A stretch of DNA of 64,000 nt from Methanolinea sp. (GTDB lineage: Archaea; Halobacteriota; Methanomicrobia; Methanomicrobiales; Methanospirillaceae): positions 62,001 through 126,000 of the forward strand of contig JASEES010000047.1 in assembly GCA_030019395.1 (NCBI GenBank), written 5' to 3'. Of this stretch, positions 53,996 through 63,225 are shown in pieces (positions within the stretch are counted from its first letter, which is position 1; every line of letters begins with the position of its first letter). The position numbers and the translations under genes were made by a program. Under the pieces are notes generated by a model. It worked only from the letters and a program-made list of their open reading frames with translations. It was not told the origin of the DNA and did no database searches.

Positions 53996-56900
53996 TCAAT
54001 CACCTTCTTCACAGAAGTCCTTGTAATCACACCACTTGCACGTCTGGTAATCTGGCCTTGGGGAGAACTCTTCTGCACATATCGACTTGATCAGATTTAC
54101 CACCCGCTCTTCAAATGTGCCTATTGTCTCTAATGTTGGAGTGTAGTCGTAGGTCTTGTTAGGTCCAAGATAATACAGCGATGCTTTTACCGGGAGCTTC
54201 CCGTAAATCTCGCGAATAGCAAGACTGTAGAGGTTCATCTGTATGTCCTCCCGGATGGTGTTCTTCGAGAGATTCCCTGGCTTGGAGCCCGTCTTGAAAT
54301 CGATCACCACAATCTCGCCGTCAGGCGTCTCTTCAATACGGTCGATAACTCCATTTAGACGTCTTCCCCCAAGAGAGATCTGGAACCTTTTCTCCGCTTC
54401 GAGAATACGGTTCGGGTTGCCTGCCTGCCAGGTGAGGTAGGTATCAAGGAGAGCCTCCGCCGTAGCGCGGTCTTTCATCTCGTGGCTTTTCGATTCGTAC
54501 GCAGCAGTAGACCATGCGGTATCCAGCAGGGCCAGGGCCATCTCTTTCGTGGGCGCAACCCCCTCTCTTTGCTTCTTCGAGAGATGTTCAATGACAGTAT
54601 GAACTGCAGATCCTAAATCGAAGAAGGTCCGGGAAAGAGACGGGATCTGGATGACATATTGAAATTTGTACTTGAGAGGGCAACGTTCATAGGTGCTCAG
54701 TCCGGACGCAGAGAAGGTATGGGATTCTCCAACGAGGCAGGGGGTACGTCCCTGCATGAGTGTCTCGATTTCTGCATCGTTCTCCGTGAAGGTCAGGAAT
54801 GCATTGCGATTGAATGATGAGAGGTCTTTTCCTTCTGATATAAGCCGGATTTTTTCGAGGGTGACAATGTGCTGGAGAGCCGTCTGGAGATGCAATTGAT
54901 GGATGGCTCTCTTTGCCTGGTATTGGAGGGTTTGCTGATATTTTTCCAGGGCTGTTTTACCCCCGAGCGCAGGGGCGGATACGACCGCAGGCACTTCTAC
55001 CCTTTGGACAAGTGAGGGATCGTCCAGGGGAAGTTCGTCCAGGAATTTTGACTGCTTGGTAGGGTTTTTGTTGTTCCCATACCACGTTGCCCTCGTGAGA
55101 TAGAGGAGATCTTCAGCCCGGGTCATGGCAACGTACAGCAGGCGGCGTTCCTCCTGCTCAAAGAGGGCTTTCTCGTCATGGGTGGTCTTCATCCCCTTCG
55201 AGAGGTCATTGGGGACAAAGAACTCCTTCGCCTGGTACTGGAGCGGGAACCGGTTCACGGCAAGGTCCGCCACGAACACAACAGGAAACTCCTTGCCTTT
55301 GCTCTTGTGCACGGTAAGGACTTTCACAGAATCTGCAACATCGGTCTCGCCCACCTCGATAGAGAATCCTGAAAGGAATCGAAGGTAGGTAAGGAAGCTA
55401 TCAACTGTTGCATCCTTGGTAATCTCCTCGTATTCGCGGGTTATGGTCAGGAAATGGTTGAGGAGGAGGATATCTTGCCCTGTCTCGTCTTCGAGGGCCC
55501 GGGCATACAGATCGGTGGCTTGCATCATGAGGTGGTGGACCAGGGCGGTGAGTGGCCCCCGGTCTTTCTCCATGATCAGGGCATCCAAAGTACCGAGGAG
55601 CTCACGGATTGCGGTTGCATGGTGAGGCGCGAGGGAGTCAATGCTCCGCATCGCCTCAAACACGCCGTCGTTGTAGGGGTTGCCGAAGGTTGCTCTCCGG
55701 GCAACCGCGTTGATCTTCTGCACCTCGGTCTCCGGAATTCCTGATATTTTCATGACCCGGTTGAGAGGGATTCCTGCGGTGAGGGGATTGTTGATGATCT
55801 TCAGGTATGCCAGCAGGTCACGGATTACCGGTGCGGAAAAAAACTCCATCTCACCCACAAATTCTGCGGGAATACCCCGGTCCCGGAGGAGCTGGTAGAA
55901 CTTCGCACCATCCCTCCTCCTCCGACAGATGATCGCGAAATCCTTGTATGTATAGGGACGTTCCACCTTCTCCCGGCGGGACAGGAAGCGAGTGCCGAGC
56001 AATCGTTCGATCTCGCCGATTACATACGAGGCCTCGGTGGTTTCATTCTCGCAGTGTACCACCTTGACAGGCTCTCCGGGAGGATTATCGGTGAGCAGCT
56101 GTTTCTCCCGCCGGTTGGGTACATGACGCATCAGGGCCAGCGCCAGAGTAAGAATGGTTTGCGTGCTCCGGTAGTTGTGGGTGAGGAGGATCACCTGTGC
56201 GTCCCGGAAGTGCTGGAGAAAATCCTGCATGTTCGTGAGGTACGCGCCCCGGAACCGGTAGATGGTCTGGTCATCGTCGCCGACCACGCAGAGGTGGTCC
56301 CCGGCAAGCATCTTGATCAGCTGCAATTGTGCATAATTCGTATCCTGGAATTCGTCCACCAGTATGTGGGTGAACCGCTCCCGGTATCTCCGGAGGATGA
56401 GAGGTTTTCGTTCGAACAGCCGGCAGGTCTCATGGATCATGTCATCGTAATCGAGGAGCATCTCTTCTCGTTTGAAGCGTTCGTAGGCCCGGTAGACCTT
56501 GATGAGATCCGAGAGTTTTTCGAGGTATGCGGATTCTTCTGCGGAAACGGTGACATTTTCTTTCTTTTTGAGATAGTGGGCAAGTTCATCCGGTGAAATT
56601 AGTTCGTCCCGGAATGCACTGATACCATCAATTATTGCTTCAATAACGTCAACGGCATTGTTCCCCACTTCGATATGCTCGAACCCGAACGAGTCGATGT
56701 TCTTCAGTCCCCAGACGAGTTGGTTCGCCCGGCTGATAACGCCGGAACTGAAATTGATACCTGAATCTAGCCGATTCTCTTCCAATACCGAGAGGCAGAA
56801 TGAGTGGAATGTGCTGATAGTGAGATCGGCACTCTGAGGTACGGAGTCCGAACGGTCCCGCATCTCTTGGGCGGCTTTGTCTGAAAAGGTGAGGGCCAGG

Positions 56901-57043
56901 ATATTTGACGGAGGCACCCCCATTGAGATGAGGTAACGGATCTTTTCAGTGATGACCCGTGTCTTTCCTGACCCGGGACCGGCGAGGATTAGCTGGATGC
57001 CCTGACGGGTAACGGCATCGAGTTGGGCGGGATTGAGATGCAT
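53996..57043 (-). CDS. UvrD-type helicase fused to RecB-like nuclease
   Basis: A 1015-residue protein. The N-terminal two thirds is a superfamily 1A helicase: Walker A AGPGSGKT (21-28), motif II LVDEFQDT, motif III GDDDQTIYRFRGA, motif VI VAMTRAEDLLYL. The C-terminal part has a PD-(D/E)XK nuclease: NGVIDRIEETPDGEIVVIDFKTG, with Cys residues CPLKYKF upstream and CKWCDYKDFC at the end that would hold a 4Fe-4S cluster, as in AddB and Cas4. It is an AdnA/AddA-like end-processing machine in one chain. GC content is lower than its neighbours. Confidence 0.93.
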   Translation of the reverse strand: MHLNPAQLDAVTRQGIQLILAGPGSGKTRVITEKIRYLISMGVPPSNILALTFSDKAAQEMRDRSDSVPQSADLTISTFHSFCLSVLEENRLDSGINFSSGVISRANQLVWGLKNIDSFGFEHIEVGNNAVDVIEAIIDGISAFRDELISPDELAHYLKKKENVTVSAEESAYLEKLSDLIKVYRAYERFKREEMLLDYDDMIHETCRLFERKPLILRRYRERFTHILVDEFQDTNYAQLQLIKMLAGDHLCVVGDDDQTIYRFRGAYLTNMQDFLQHFRDAQVILLTHNYRSTQTILTLALALMRHVPNRREKQLLTDNPPGEPVKVVHCENETTEASYVIGEIERLLGTRFLSRREKVERPYTYKDFAIICRRRRDGAKFYQLLRDRGIPAEFVGEMEFFSAPVIRDLLAYLKIINNPLTAGIPLNRVMKISGIPETEVQKINAVARRATFGNPYNDGVFEAMRSIDSLAPHHATAIRELLGTLDALIMEKDRGPLTALVHHLMMQATDLYARALEDETGQDILLLNHFLTITREYEEITKDATVDSFLTYLRFLSGFSIEVGETDVADSVKVLTVHKSKGKEFPVVFVADLAVNRFPLQYQAKEFFVPNDLSKGMKTTHDEKALFEQEERRLLYVAMTRAEDLLYLTRATWYGNNKNPTKQSKFLDELPLDDPSLVQRVEVPAVVSAPALGGKTALEKYQQTLQYQAKRAIHQLHLQTALQHIVTLEKIRLISEGKDLSSFNRNAFLTFTENDAEIETLMQGRTPCLVGESHTFSASGLSTYERCPLKYKFQYVIQIPSLSRTFFDLGSAVHTVIEHLSKKQREGVAPTKEMALALLDTAWSTAAYESKSHEMKDRATAEALLDTYLTWQAGNPNRILEAEKRFQISLGGRRLNGVIDRIEETPDGEIVVIDFKTGSKPGNLSKNTIREDIQMNLYSLAIREIYGKLPVKASLYYLGPNKTYDYTPTLETIGTFEERVVNLIKSICAEEFSPRPDYQTCKWCDYKDFCEEGD

Positions 57044-57130
57044 ATAACACTATTAGGTGGGATCCGGAAAAATGTGATGAAAAATCCATAATGGGGAATA
57101 ATCTTTGCAATCTAACACTATCTCTTGGAT

Positions 57131-57649
57131 TTATCTCCGTATCTCGACCCCGACCTCATTTCTTCGCAGGGATCCGGGGGTGAACGGCGAATTGTACCGC
57201 ATGAGGAACGGCGTTCCCACGGGGGAAATATTTGCCCTTGCAAGGGATGCGAGGAGCCGTTCGCGAACGAGGGAGACATCGCGGTCCGAAGCATTTCCCC
57301 GGAACCGGATGACTGCAAGTTCCCGTGAGGGGACTTCCTGGATGCTGACCCGCATGTCGAGGGGCTCTGGAATATCTTTTCTTGTATAGGTCGCGGGCAT
57401 GACGAATGACATCGAATGTGCATCGGACAGGACGGGCGCCGTCATGGCAATCTTTTCGGGGGTGATGACCGGTGCGGTCATGGGCACCTTTTTCCTGGAC
57501 TGGTTATTTCCCGAGATGAAGCGAAAGAGTATCGTGAATGCCTCGTTTTCATCGGTTCCTGAAACGGTTGCGAGAATGAGGGGTGGATACGTGCGGAATT
57601 CGATATCTCCCAGGTGCCCGGTTACTTCGTAAGCGATGGTCTTGGTCAT
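57131..57649 (-). CDS. SOUL family heme-binding protein
   Basis: A 172-residue SOUL-domain protein: IEFRTYPPLILATV, RFISGNNQSRKKVPMTAPV, EKIAMTAPVL and VPSRELAVIRFRG are the conserved blocks. SOUL/HBP proteins bind heme or other tetrapyrroles in animals and plants; archaeal members could handle heme or other tetrapyrroles. It is followed by a small ORF on the opposite strand. Confidence 0.9.
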   Translation of the reverse strand: MTKTIAYEVTGHLGDIEFRTYPPLILATVSGTDENEAFTILFRFISGNNQSRKKVPMTAPVITPEKIAMTAPVLSDAHSMSFVMPATYTRKDIPEPLDMRVSIQEVPSRELAVIRFRGNASDRDVSLVRERLLASLARANISPVGTPFLMRYNSPFTPGSLRRNEVGVEIRR

Positions 57650-57714
57650 GGCCTCTCGTTCATGGCATGGGACCTTTGGGGTAAAAGAGTGATGCTTAGG
57701 GAAATACCCAGGGA

Positions 57715-57825
57715 ATGAAAAGGCAGCCTGATGGGACCTTCGAGGAAGGAACCGTCAATGACCTGGTGGACAAGCGCCTGAAAGAGATGGCAGACACCCT
57801 GAAAGAATATTATCCGGCACCCTGA
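57715..57825 (+). CDS. Possible 36-residue small protein
   Basis: A 36-residue frame: MKRQPDGTFEEGTVNDLVDK, then a helix-forming RLKEMADTLKEYYPAP end. It starts after an AGGGA stretch. The charged helix looks coding, but there is no recognised homology and it could be a chance frame. Confidence 0.4.
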   Translation: MKRQPDGTFEEGTVNDLVDKRLKEMADTLKEYYPAP

Positions 57826-57888
57826 TCAGGAAACCTCAGGAAAGGTCAGGGAAAGGATACCAGTTAGGGCATTCCCCGGAGGCTGTCC

Positions 57889-58596
57889 TCATTTTTTCCC
57901 GTAGGGGCAGGCATACAGGCACAGCCCGCAGACCGCAACGCCCTTTTTCCCTTCCATTTCCCTGAAGTACTGGTCGCATGCAGCCGCATCGAGGCGTGCC
58001 TCCCGCGGCTCGGACGGATCGAACATCCTGCCCGTGATTGCCCCTTTCGGACAGGTATCGGCGCATGCCGTGCAAGTCCCGCAACGGGGTTCCATGGGGG
58101 TCCCGGTCACGCTGAGTGGTGCATCGGTAAGCACGCTCACCCACCGGACACGGGGGCCGTTGTCCGGGGTGACGAGGAGGCAGCTCTTCCCTATCCACCC
58201 CAGGCCTGCAAGGTGCGCAGCAAGCTTGTGGGAGAAGACCGACCGGATCTCCCGGTCATCTGTGCGTCTCGATGCGGGAACCGGAAATGCATGGTATCCC
58301 GCACGCTGGAGTTCGCGAGCCACCCGGACCGAGACCTGGTCGAGCGCCTGGTTGAGGACCTCGTAGCCGCTGTGCCGGTAGATGATTGCAGCCTCTGCAT
58401 CGCTGTCGGGGACGAGCTCCACGATGTCATCGGGTATCTGCATGCCGATGGAAATGGCCCGCGGGTAACGGGCGATCCGCTCTCCACCCTGGCGGAGAAT
58501 GAAATCGCGGGCGGGAGCAAGGTCGGCCACCCCGTAGTAAACGGCACCGAGCGAATATGCAAGGGAGTGGATTCGATCCCCGAGTGCGAGAGACAT
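57889..58596 (-). CDS. QueG-like double 4Fe-4S protein
   Basis: A 235-residue protein. The C-terminus holds two ferredoxin clusters CGTCTACADTCP and CDQYF...CGLCLYACP, and the body resembles the epoxyqueuosine reductase (QueG) fold but shorter (QueG is about 380 residues). The front LGAVYYGVADLAPARDF and the HLAGLGWIGKSCLLVTP block are family features. It may be a corrinoid or reductive-dehalogenase-like ferredoxin rather than a true QueG. ATG 58596 is chosen; an upstream ATG at 58632 is possible. Confidence 0.82.
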   Translation of the reverse strand: MSLALGDRIHSLAYSLGAVYYGVADLAPARDFILRQGGERIARYPRAISIGMQIPDDIVELVPDSDAEAAIIYRHSGYEVLNQALDQVSVRVARELQRAGYHAFPVPASRRTDDREIRSVFSHKLAAHLAGLGWIGKSCLLVTPDNGPRVRWVSVLTDAPLSVTGTPMEPRCGTCTACADTCPKGAITGRMFDPSEPREARLDAAACDQYFREMEGKKGVAVCGLCLYACPYGKK

Positions 58597-58736
58597 GGTG
58601 AATGAATGGTGTGCCGGGATGCGACTTGTCATTATCGGCAGGAATGCCCATCCCGTGCCGGGGATGACGCAGGACGCGTTCCCGCTCTCCTCCCCCGATT
58701 CGCTTAAATACCCTGGTCTCCTACTGTCCCCTGAAG

Positions 58737-59018
58737 ATGGAAAGAGGTTTTTTGCAGATGAACACACGGGACATCATAAAAAGGCTTTGGGACGAGGCAG
58801 GACGGGGGAACCTTGCGATCTGGGATGACGAGACCATCACGGTGGTCCCGCAGGACTACCCGGGCGAAACCGGTGGGAAAAGACCGGTCGCGATCCTCAA
58901 ACCCCTTCTCCTCGTAAACAAGTACGATTTCCTCGACTTTGCACTCGCGGACGAAGAACTCCTCACCACCATTGAGGAAGCCATACGGGCAGGCGGGGGC
59001 AGGGTCACGAGGGACTAG
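58737..59018 (+). CDS. Small protein of unknown function
   Basis: A 93-residue protein, RDIIKRLWDEAGRGNLAIWDD early and FALADEELLTTIEEAI late. No family is recognised. TTAAATACC about 30 bp upstream supports ATG 58737; a GAGG at 58742-58745 could instead serve ATG 58758. Its stop overlaps the stop of the convergent AlkD-like gene by 4 bp (CTAG). Confidence 0.65.
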   Translation: MERGFLQMNTRDIIKRLWDEAGRGNLAIWDDETITVVPQDYPGETGGKRPVAILKPLLLVNKYDFLDFALADEELLTTIEEAIRAGGGRVTRD

Positions 59019-59730
59019 CACCGGTCCCGCTTCATTGCCTCTGCCTTCAGGGCGGCTGGCATCAACCCGATTGCGTTCCGGAGTGCGGTTCCCGGCATTT
59101 TATCCCTGTTCTCCATGACAAAAGAGAACACCTCTTCGGCATGTTTCCTGCTTGCCTCCTTGAGGAGCCACCCGTACCCCTCCTGCACCATGTCGTCGCC
59201 GTCGGTCAGGAGGAGTGTCGCAATCGATATCGATTCGTCAAGGATTTTCCGTGCTTTGCCGGTAAGATGAGCGACACGGTTGCTGCCCTCCGCAGCCAGC
59301 GGTTTTCTGATCGTGTCCACTGTTCGAGTTCGCTGATAGAATCCGGGAACCGCCCGATGAAATCACCAGCCGCGTGGTTGCAGAAACCGTCGCAGGACGC
59401 CCAGTTGGAGATATAGGTCTCGATCCAGTGCCGGAAGACCGCACTATCTTCCCGGTCATAGTGCAGGGAAAGGCGGCGTGCCCATTCCGAAGCGATGAAG
59501 GTCTCCTCCAGGTAGCCGGACCGGTACAGCTCCTCGCAAAGAGAGAGGATTTCCTTCTTGTCCCGCGACCGGATCGTTGCCCAGTACTTTTTCGCGATTG
59601 TGGTGGCGGTAGTGGTCTTCATGCCATAGCATGTGACCGGTTCCCTGAAGAACCGCCGGGAACTCTTCCGGATCCCGGGGTCGGCGTGTTTTTCAAGTTC
59701 CTCCCGGATAAGAGAGATGACCGGGTCCAT
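59015..59730 (-). pseudogene. AlkD-like DNA alkylation repair protein, frameshifted
   Basis: Two overlapping frames together encode one HEAT-repeat DNA alkylation repair protein. Frame one (from ATG 59730) runs MDPVISLIREELEKHAD ... RRAATVSLILPAKHGK; the rest of the family (ILDESISIATLLLTDGDDMV, WLLKEASRKHAEEVF) continues in another frame. The join is at a run of four T on the plus strand (59245-59248), four A on the coding strand; one more A restores the frame. It is a recent frameshift, a sequencing error or, less likely, programmed slippage. Confidence 0.85.
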
Positions 59731-59846
59731 GCAGGGAGCAGGTGCGGGGGAGAAGAATATGGGATGCGTTTTCACGCAGGCCGGGGGGAGGGGTAACCAC
59801 GTCCAAAGACTAATCAAAAAATTATTATAATATTATAAATTAGTAA

Positions 59847-59889
59847 TATTTATTAAATAAAAAATTCAATTTTGTCATACTTATGACAA
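59847..59889 (+). promoter_or_regulatory. Promoter and 18-bp palindromic operator of the ABC importer
   Basis: A run ATATTTATTAAATAA (59847-59860) gives a TATA box for a start near 59880. TTGTCATACTTATGACAA (59872-59889) is a perfect 8+2+8 palindrome whose right arm contains the first ATG (59883-59885). A dimeric repressor bound here would block both RNA polymerase and the start codon. A metal-sensing regulator such as NikR is an inference from the transporter type only. Confidence 0.65.
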
Positions 59890-61481
59890 TTTGGAGCCGA
59901 GAAAAACGAGGTATTCAGTGGTCAAAGTTGACTTTGGCCCTAATGATCATTCTTATTTCCGGATACGTGCTCTTTGCCGGTTGTACATCCAACAATCCCC
60001 AGGCATCGGGTAAGGAAAAGACCCTCATCGTCGGTGAGATGTGGAAAGTTTCAGAAATTAATCCCGGAGGGGGTCACAGCGGAGGCACATTTATCACAGA
60101 AAAAGCCATTGTTACGGAAACCCTTGTTGGTGCAGATTCAAATTTTGGATTGGTTCCTAATCTTGCCACATCATGGAAACAGATTAATGATACCGTCTGG
60201 GAGATCTCCATCAGAAAAGGGGTAAAATTCCATAACGGGAAGGAATTGACAGCCGATAGCGTTAAATTCTCCCTTGACAGCGTGGCAAAGAATTCACCAA
60301 CTACTGCAAAACTCATGGATTACAAAATGAGCGAGGTCGTCGATCCCTATACGGTCAGAATCCACACGAATTCTCTCAATCCCCTCATCCCGGCTGTTCT
60401 CCATTATCCGGACACCGCTATCATACACCCGGATTCCTACGATGCAGGCGGAAATTTCATAAAACCGGTGGGAACAGGCCCCATGATGCTCGAGTCATTC
60501 AACGAACAGACCGGAGAAGTCGTCGTTGTGAAAAATTCCAATTGGTGGGGAGGAGTTCCCAATATTGATCGTATGATCATCCGGAGTTACGAGAATCCCG
60601 AAACGAGGGCAATGCTCATTGAGAAAGGGGATGTGGATTTCACCGTCGATCCTCCATATAGTGAAGTCAACCGGATAGATGCTCTCCCGGGCATCCACGT
60701 CGAGAAATACAATACCCCCCGTGTCTACAAACTCGATGTCAACATGAAACATTCCCCGCTCGATGACAAAAACGTGAGAAAAGCAATATCTCATGCAATT
60801 GACCGCGATGGTATCGTTGAACACGTTTTGTACGGGGTAGGCAGTCAGGCAGGAGGGGTTTTCCTGCCGACAATGCGCTGGGCAAACACATCTTTACAGC
60901 CATATTCATACGACCCGGGACTCGCGAAACAATACCTCGAGAAGTCCGGATGGAGAGATACCGATGGTGACGGTTACGTAGACAAGGATGGTCGGAGGTT
61001 AAAACTCAAGGTGCTCACATATATCGAGCGTCCCGGTCTTCCCCCCATGCTCGAGTCAATTTGTGCAAACCTCAAATCAATCGGTATCGATACCGAACCG
61101 GTCGTGATGGAAAACAGTGCATTGAGTCCGCTCCTGAATAACGATGAATGGGACCTTTATCTTGCCGCCTATAACCTGGCTATGGTGCCTGATCCCGAGT
61201 ATGTCCTGAACAGCTGGTACACGACGAACGGTCCCAACAACAGGGCTGGTTACAGCAATCCTGTCGTGGACCGGATGATAGAGGAAGGTCATTACATCAA
61301 CGACCTCAACGAGCGGTATGATCACTTCCGTCGTATCGAGGGTATCATATATGACGATCTCCCGACCATCAACATTGCCTACTACGGGGTTGCGATTGTC
61401 ATGAAAGATAATATAAAAGGCTACAAATTCGATCCGACTGCACATGACTATCGGATCGACCCCTTCATGACTATCACCTGA
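59883..61481 (+). CDS. nikA: Nickel/oligopeptide ABC transporter substrate-binding lipoprotein
   Basis: A 532-residue extracellular binding protein of the SBP_bac_5 (OppA/NikA) family. The N-terminal helix and lipobox LFAGCTS make it a lipoprotein. Family blocks: WEISIRKGVKFHNGKELTADSVKFSL, VGTGPMMLE, RKAISHAIDRDGI. Ligand could be nickel-metallophore, nickel-histidine or peptides. First gene of an operon with methyltransferase and permeases; starts at the ATG within the palindrome, so the message is near leaderless. Confidence 0.88.
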   Translation: MTIWSREKRGIQWSKLTLALMIILISGYVLFAGCTSNNPQASGKEKTLIVGEMWKVSEINPGGGHSGGTFITEKAIVTETLVGADSNFGLVPNLATSWKQINDTVWEISIRKGVKFHNGKELTADSVKFSLDSVAKNSPTTAKLMDYKMSEVVDPYTVRIHTNSLNPLIPAVLHYPDTAIIHPDSYDAGGNFIKPVGTGPMMLESFNEQTGEVVVVKNSNWWGGVPNIDRMIIRSYENPETRAMLIEKGDVDFTVDPPYSEVNRIDALPGIHVEKYNTPRVYKLDVNMKHSPLDDKNVRKAISHAIDRDGIVEHVLYGVGSQAGGVFLPTMRWANTSLQPYSYDPGLAKQYLEKSGWRDTDGDGYVDKDGRRLKLKVLTYIERPGLPPMLESICANLKSIGIDTEPVVMENSALSPLLNNDEWDLYLAAYNLAMVPDPEYVLNSWYTTNGPNNRAGYSNPVVDRMIEEGHYINDLNERYDHFRRIEGIIYDDLPTINIAYYGVAIVMKDNIKGYKFDPTAHDYRIDPFMTIT

Positions 61482-61493
61482 TTTCTGTTGCCT

Positions 61494-62258
61494 ATGGATG
61501 ACTCAACAATCAAGAGAAACATTGCCAGGACATGGGACGAGGAATCCGTGTATTATGATACTTATGTATCGCACGGTATCCACACGGAAGATGAGAAAGA
61601 ACTATGGAAGAGAGCATTCGGAACGGTCCTTCCATCGGGGCAATCACTCAGAATCCTGGACGCGGGGTGTGGAACCGGTGCAATGGGACTGCTCCTTGCA
61701 GAGATGGGTCATCGTGTGACCGGGATTGATCTTTCGAGGGGAATGATGCAGATCGGGGAGATGAAGGCATCTCAGGGCAACCTTCCGATGGCATTCCATG
61801 TTGGTGATGCAGAATCACCCCCCTTTGATCCCGGCAGTTTTGATGCTATCGTGGCGAGGCATCTCCTATGGACACTTCCACAACCGCAAAGAGCACTCTC
61901 CAACTGGTATAGGATTCTCAGACCTAGAGGTACCGTGATGCTGATTGAAGGGATATGGGACGATGGAAAAGTGCTGACGCGGTTAAAACGGGAATTCAGT
62001 GGTATCATGGCCCGGGTTTTCGAGGAACGCCCGCATGGAGACAGGGGATATCCTGCCGCTGTCAAAAATCAGCTGCCATTTCCCGGCGGGCTTCCGGAGT
62101 ATAGGGCCCGGCAGTTCCTTGAAGCGGCCGGTTTTGAACAGGTTTCATGCCTTGATCTGATGCATATCAGGCAAAATCAGCAGAGACGCCAGCCCTGGTA
62201 TCAGAGGATTAACACGGCCACATCGTACTATCTTATGACCGGTAGAAAACCAGAGTGA
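61494..62258 (+). CDS. Class I SAM-dependent methyltransferase in the transporter operon
   Basis: A 254-residue methyltransferase with motif I ILDAGCGTGAMGLLLAEMG, motif II VTGIDLS, and motif IV FDAIVARHLLWTLPQP (methyltransferase_11 type). It lies between the binding protein (12 bp) and the first permease (25 bp), so it is in the operon. A small-molecule substrate linked to the imported ligand is plausible, for instance a metal-binding compound. The start is ATG 61494. Confidence 0.85.
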   Translation: MDDSTIKRNIARTWDEESVYYDTYVSHGIHTEDEKELWKRAFGTVLPSGQSLRILDAGCGTGAMGLLLAEMGHRVTGIDLSRGMMQIGEMKASQGNLPMAFHVGDAESPPFDPGSFDAIVARHLLWTLPQPQRALSNWYRILRPRGTVMLIEGIWDDGKVLTRLKREFSGIMARVFEERPHGDRGYPAAVKNQLPFPGGLPEYRARQFLEAAGFEQVSCLDLMHIRQNQQRRQPWYQRINTATSYYLMTGRKPE

Positions 62259-62283
62259 ACCCTTCATCGTCTATTTGAGTTCT

Positions 62284-63225
62284 ATGCACCGTTATATCAT
62301 CAAGCGGGTCGGTTATCTCGTCTTTACAATCTTCATCGTTTCGGTTTTTACATTTATCGTGGTGAATGCAATTCCGGGAGAGCCAGCCGAGATTCTGACA
62401 AAACACCTCTTCGTGGGACTCGAAGAAGCAGCGCCACCTGAAATGGTCACGGAATTATCCCAGCGTTACGATCTCGATAAATCGCTGTTGGAGCAGTACT
62501 TTAACTGGATCAGGGGGGCAATCGGCGGTGACCTGGGTTATTCGATACTCTTCAACAGGCCCGTGACGCATTTATTAAAGAATGCTCTCCCCCCCACACT
62601 AATCCTTGCAGCTGCAGCAGCCTTTCTCTCGGTCGTCATCGGGCTCCCTCTCGGGATCTATTCTGCACTCCGAAAGGGCAGGTTATCAGACTGGATCGTG
62701 CGCATGATCACGATTTTCTCCATTTCAATGCCGGTCTTCTGGATTGCGGTGATACTCATCCTTGTCTTCAGCGTGGGGTTGGGGATAACACCGGTTGCAG
62801 GCTATGGGGGGTGTGAATATCTCATCCTCCCTGCTTTGTCCCTTGCGATTCATTCCTCGGCATCCCTGGCGAGGATAATGCGCACGAGCCTCATCGACAC
62901 GATGAATAAACCTTTTATCACCTTTGCGAAAGCCAAGGGATTACCGGATAAGCGCATCATCATCCATCATGCGCTCAGAAACTCCCTTCTACCCGTTATT
63001 ACGATGATCGGAATGACATTTGGGTCCCTTCTCGCCGGCGCAGTCGTTATAGAGACAATTTTTTCGTGGCCCGGACTCGGGAACCTCCTCATGAAAGCAA
63101 TTGCGGCAAGGGATGTCGTTCTCATTGAAAGTACCATTGTGGTGATCATCACCCTGTTTCTCCTGGTAAACTTCGTCGTGGATCTCCTGTACCATGTCAT
63201 CGATCCGAGGATAACATATGAGTAG
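62284..63225 (+). CDS. nikB: Nickel/oligopeptide ABC permease (first)
   Basis: A 313-residue permease with six transmembrane helices: MHRYIIKRVGYLVFTIFIVS at the N-terminus, YDLDKSLLEQYFNWI, and the EAA-like loop FAKAKGLPDKRIIIHHALRN. NikB/DppB family. Its stop overlaps the next permease start by 8 bp. No ATPase gene is visible yet; it should lie to the right of the window. Confidence 0.9.
   Translation: MHRYIIKRVGYLVFTIFIVSVFTFIVVNAIPGEPAEILTKHLFVGLEEAAPPEMVTELSQRYDLDKSLLEQYFNWIRGAIGGDLGYSILFNRPVTHLLKNALPPTLILAAAAAFLSVVIGLPLGIYSALRKGRLSDWIVRMITIFSISMPVFWIAVILILVFSVGLGITPVAGYGGCEYLILPALSLAIHSSASLARIMRTSLIDTMNKPFITFAKAKGLPDKRIIIHHALRNSLLPVITMIGMTFGSLLAGAVVIETIFSWPGLGNLLMKAIAARDVVLIESTIVVIITLFLLVNFVVDLLYHVIDPRITYE

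Noticed and set aside
59236-59260. Programmed ribosomal frameshift in the AlkD-like gene
   Set aside because: The A run is only four bases with no recognisable slippery heptamer or stimulating hairpin; mutation or read error is simpler.
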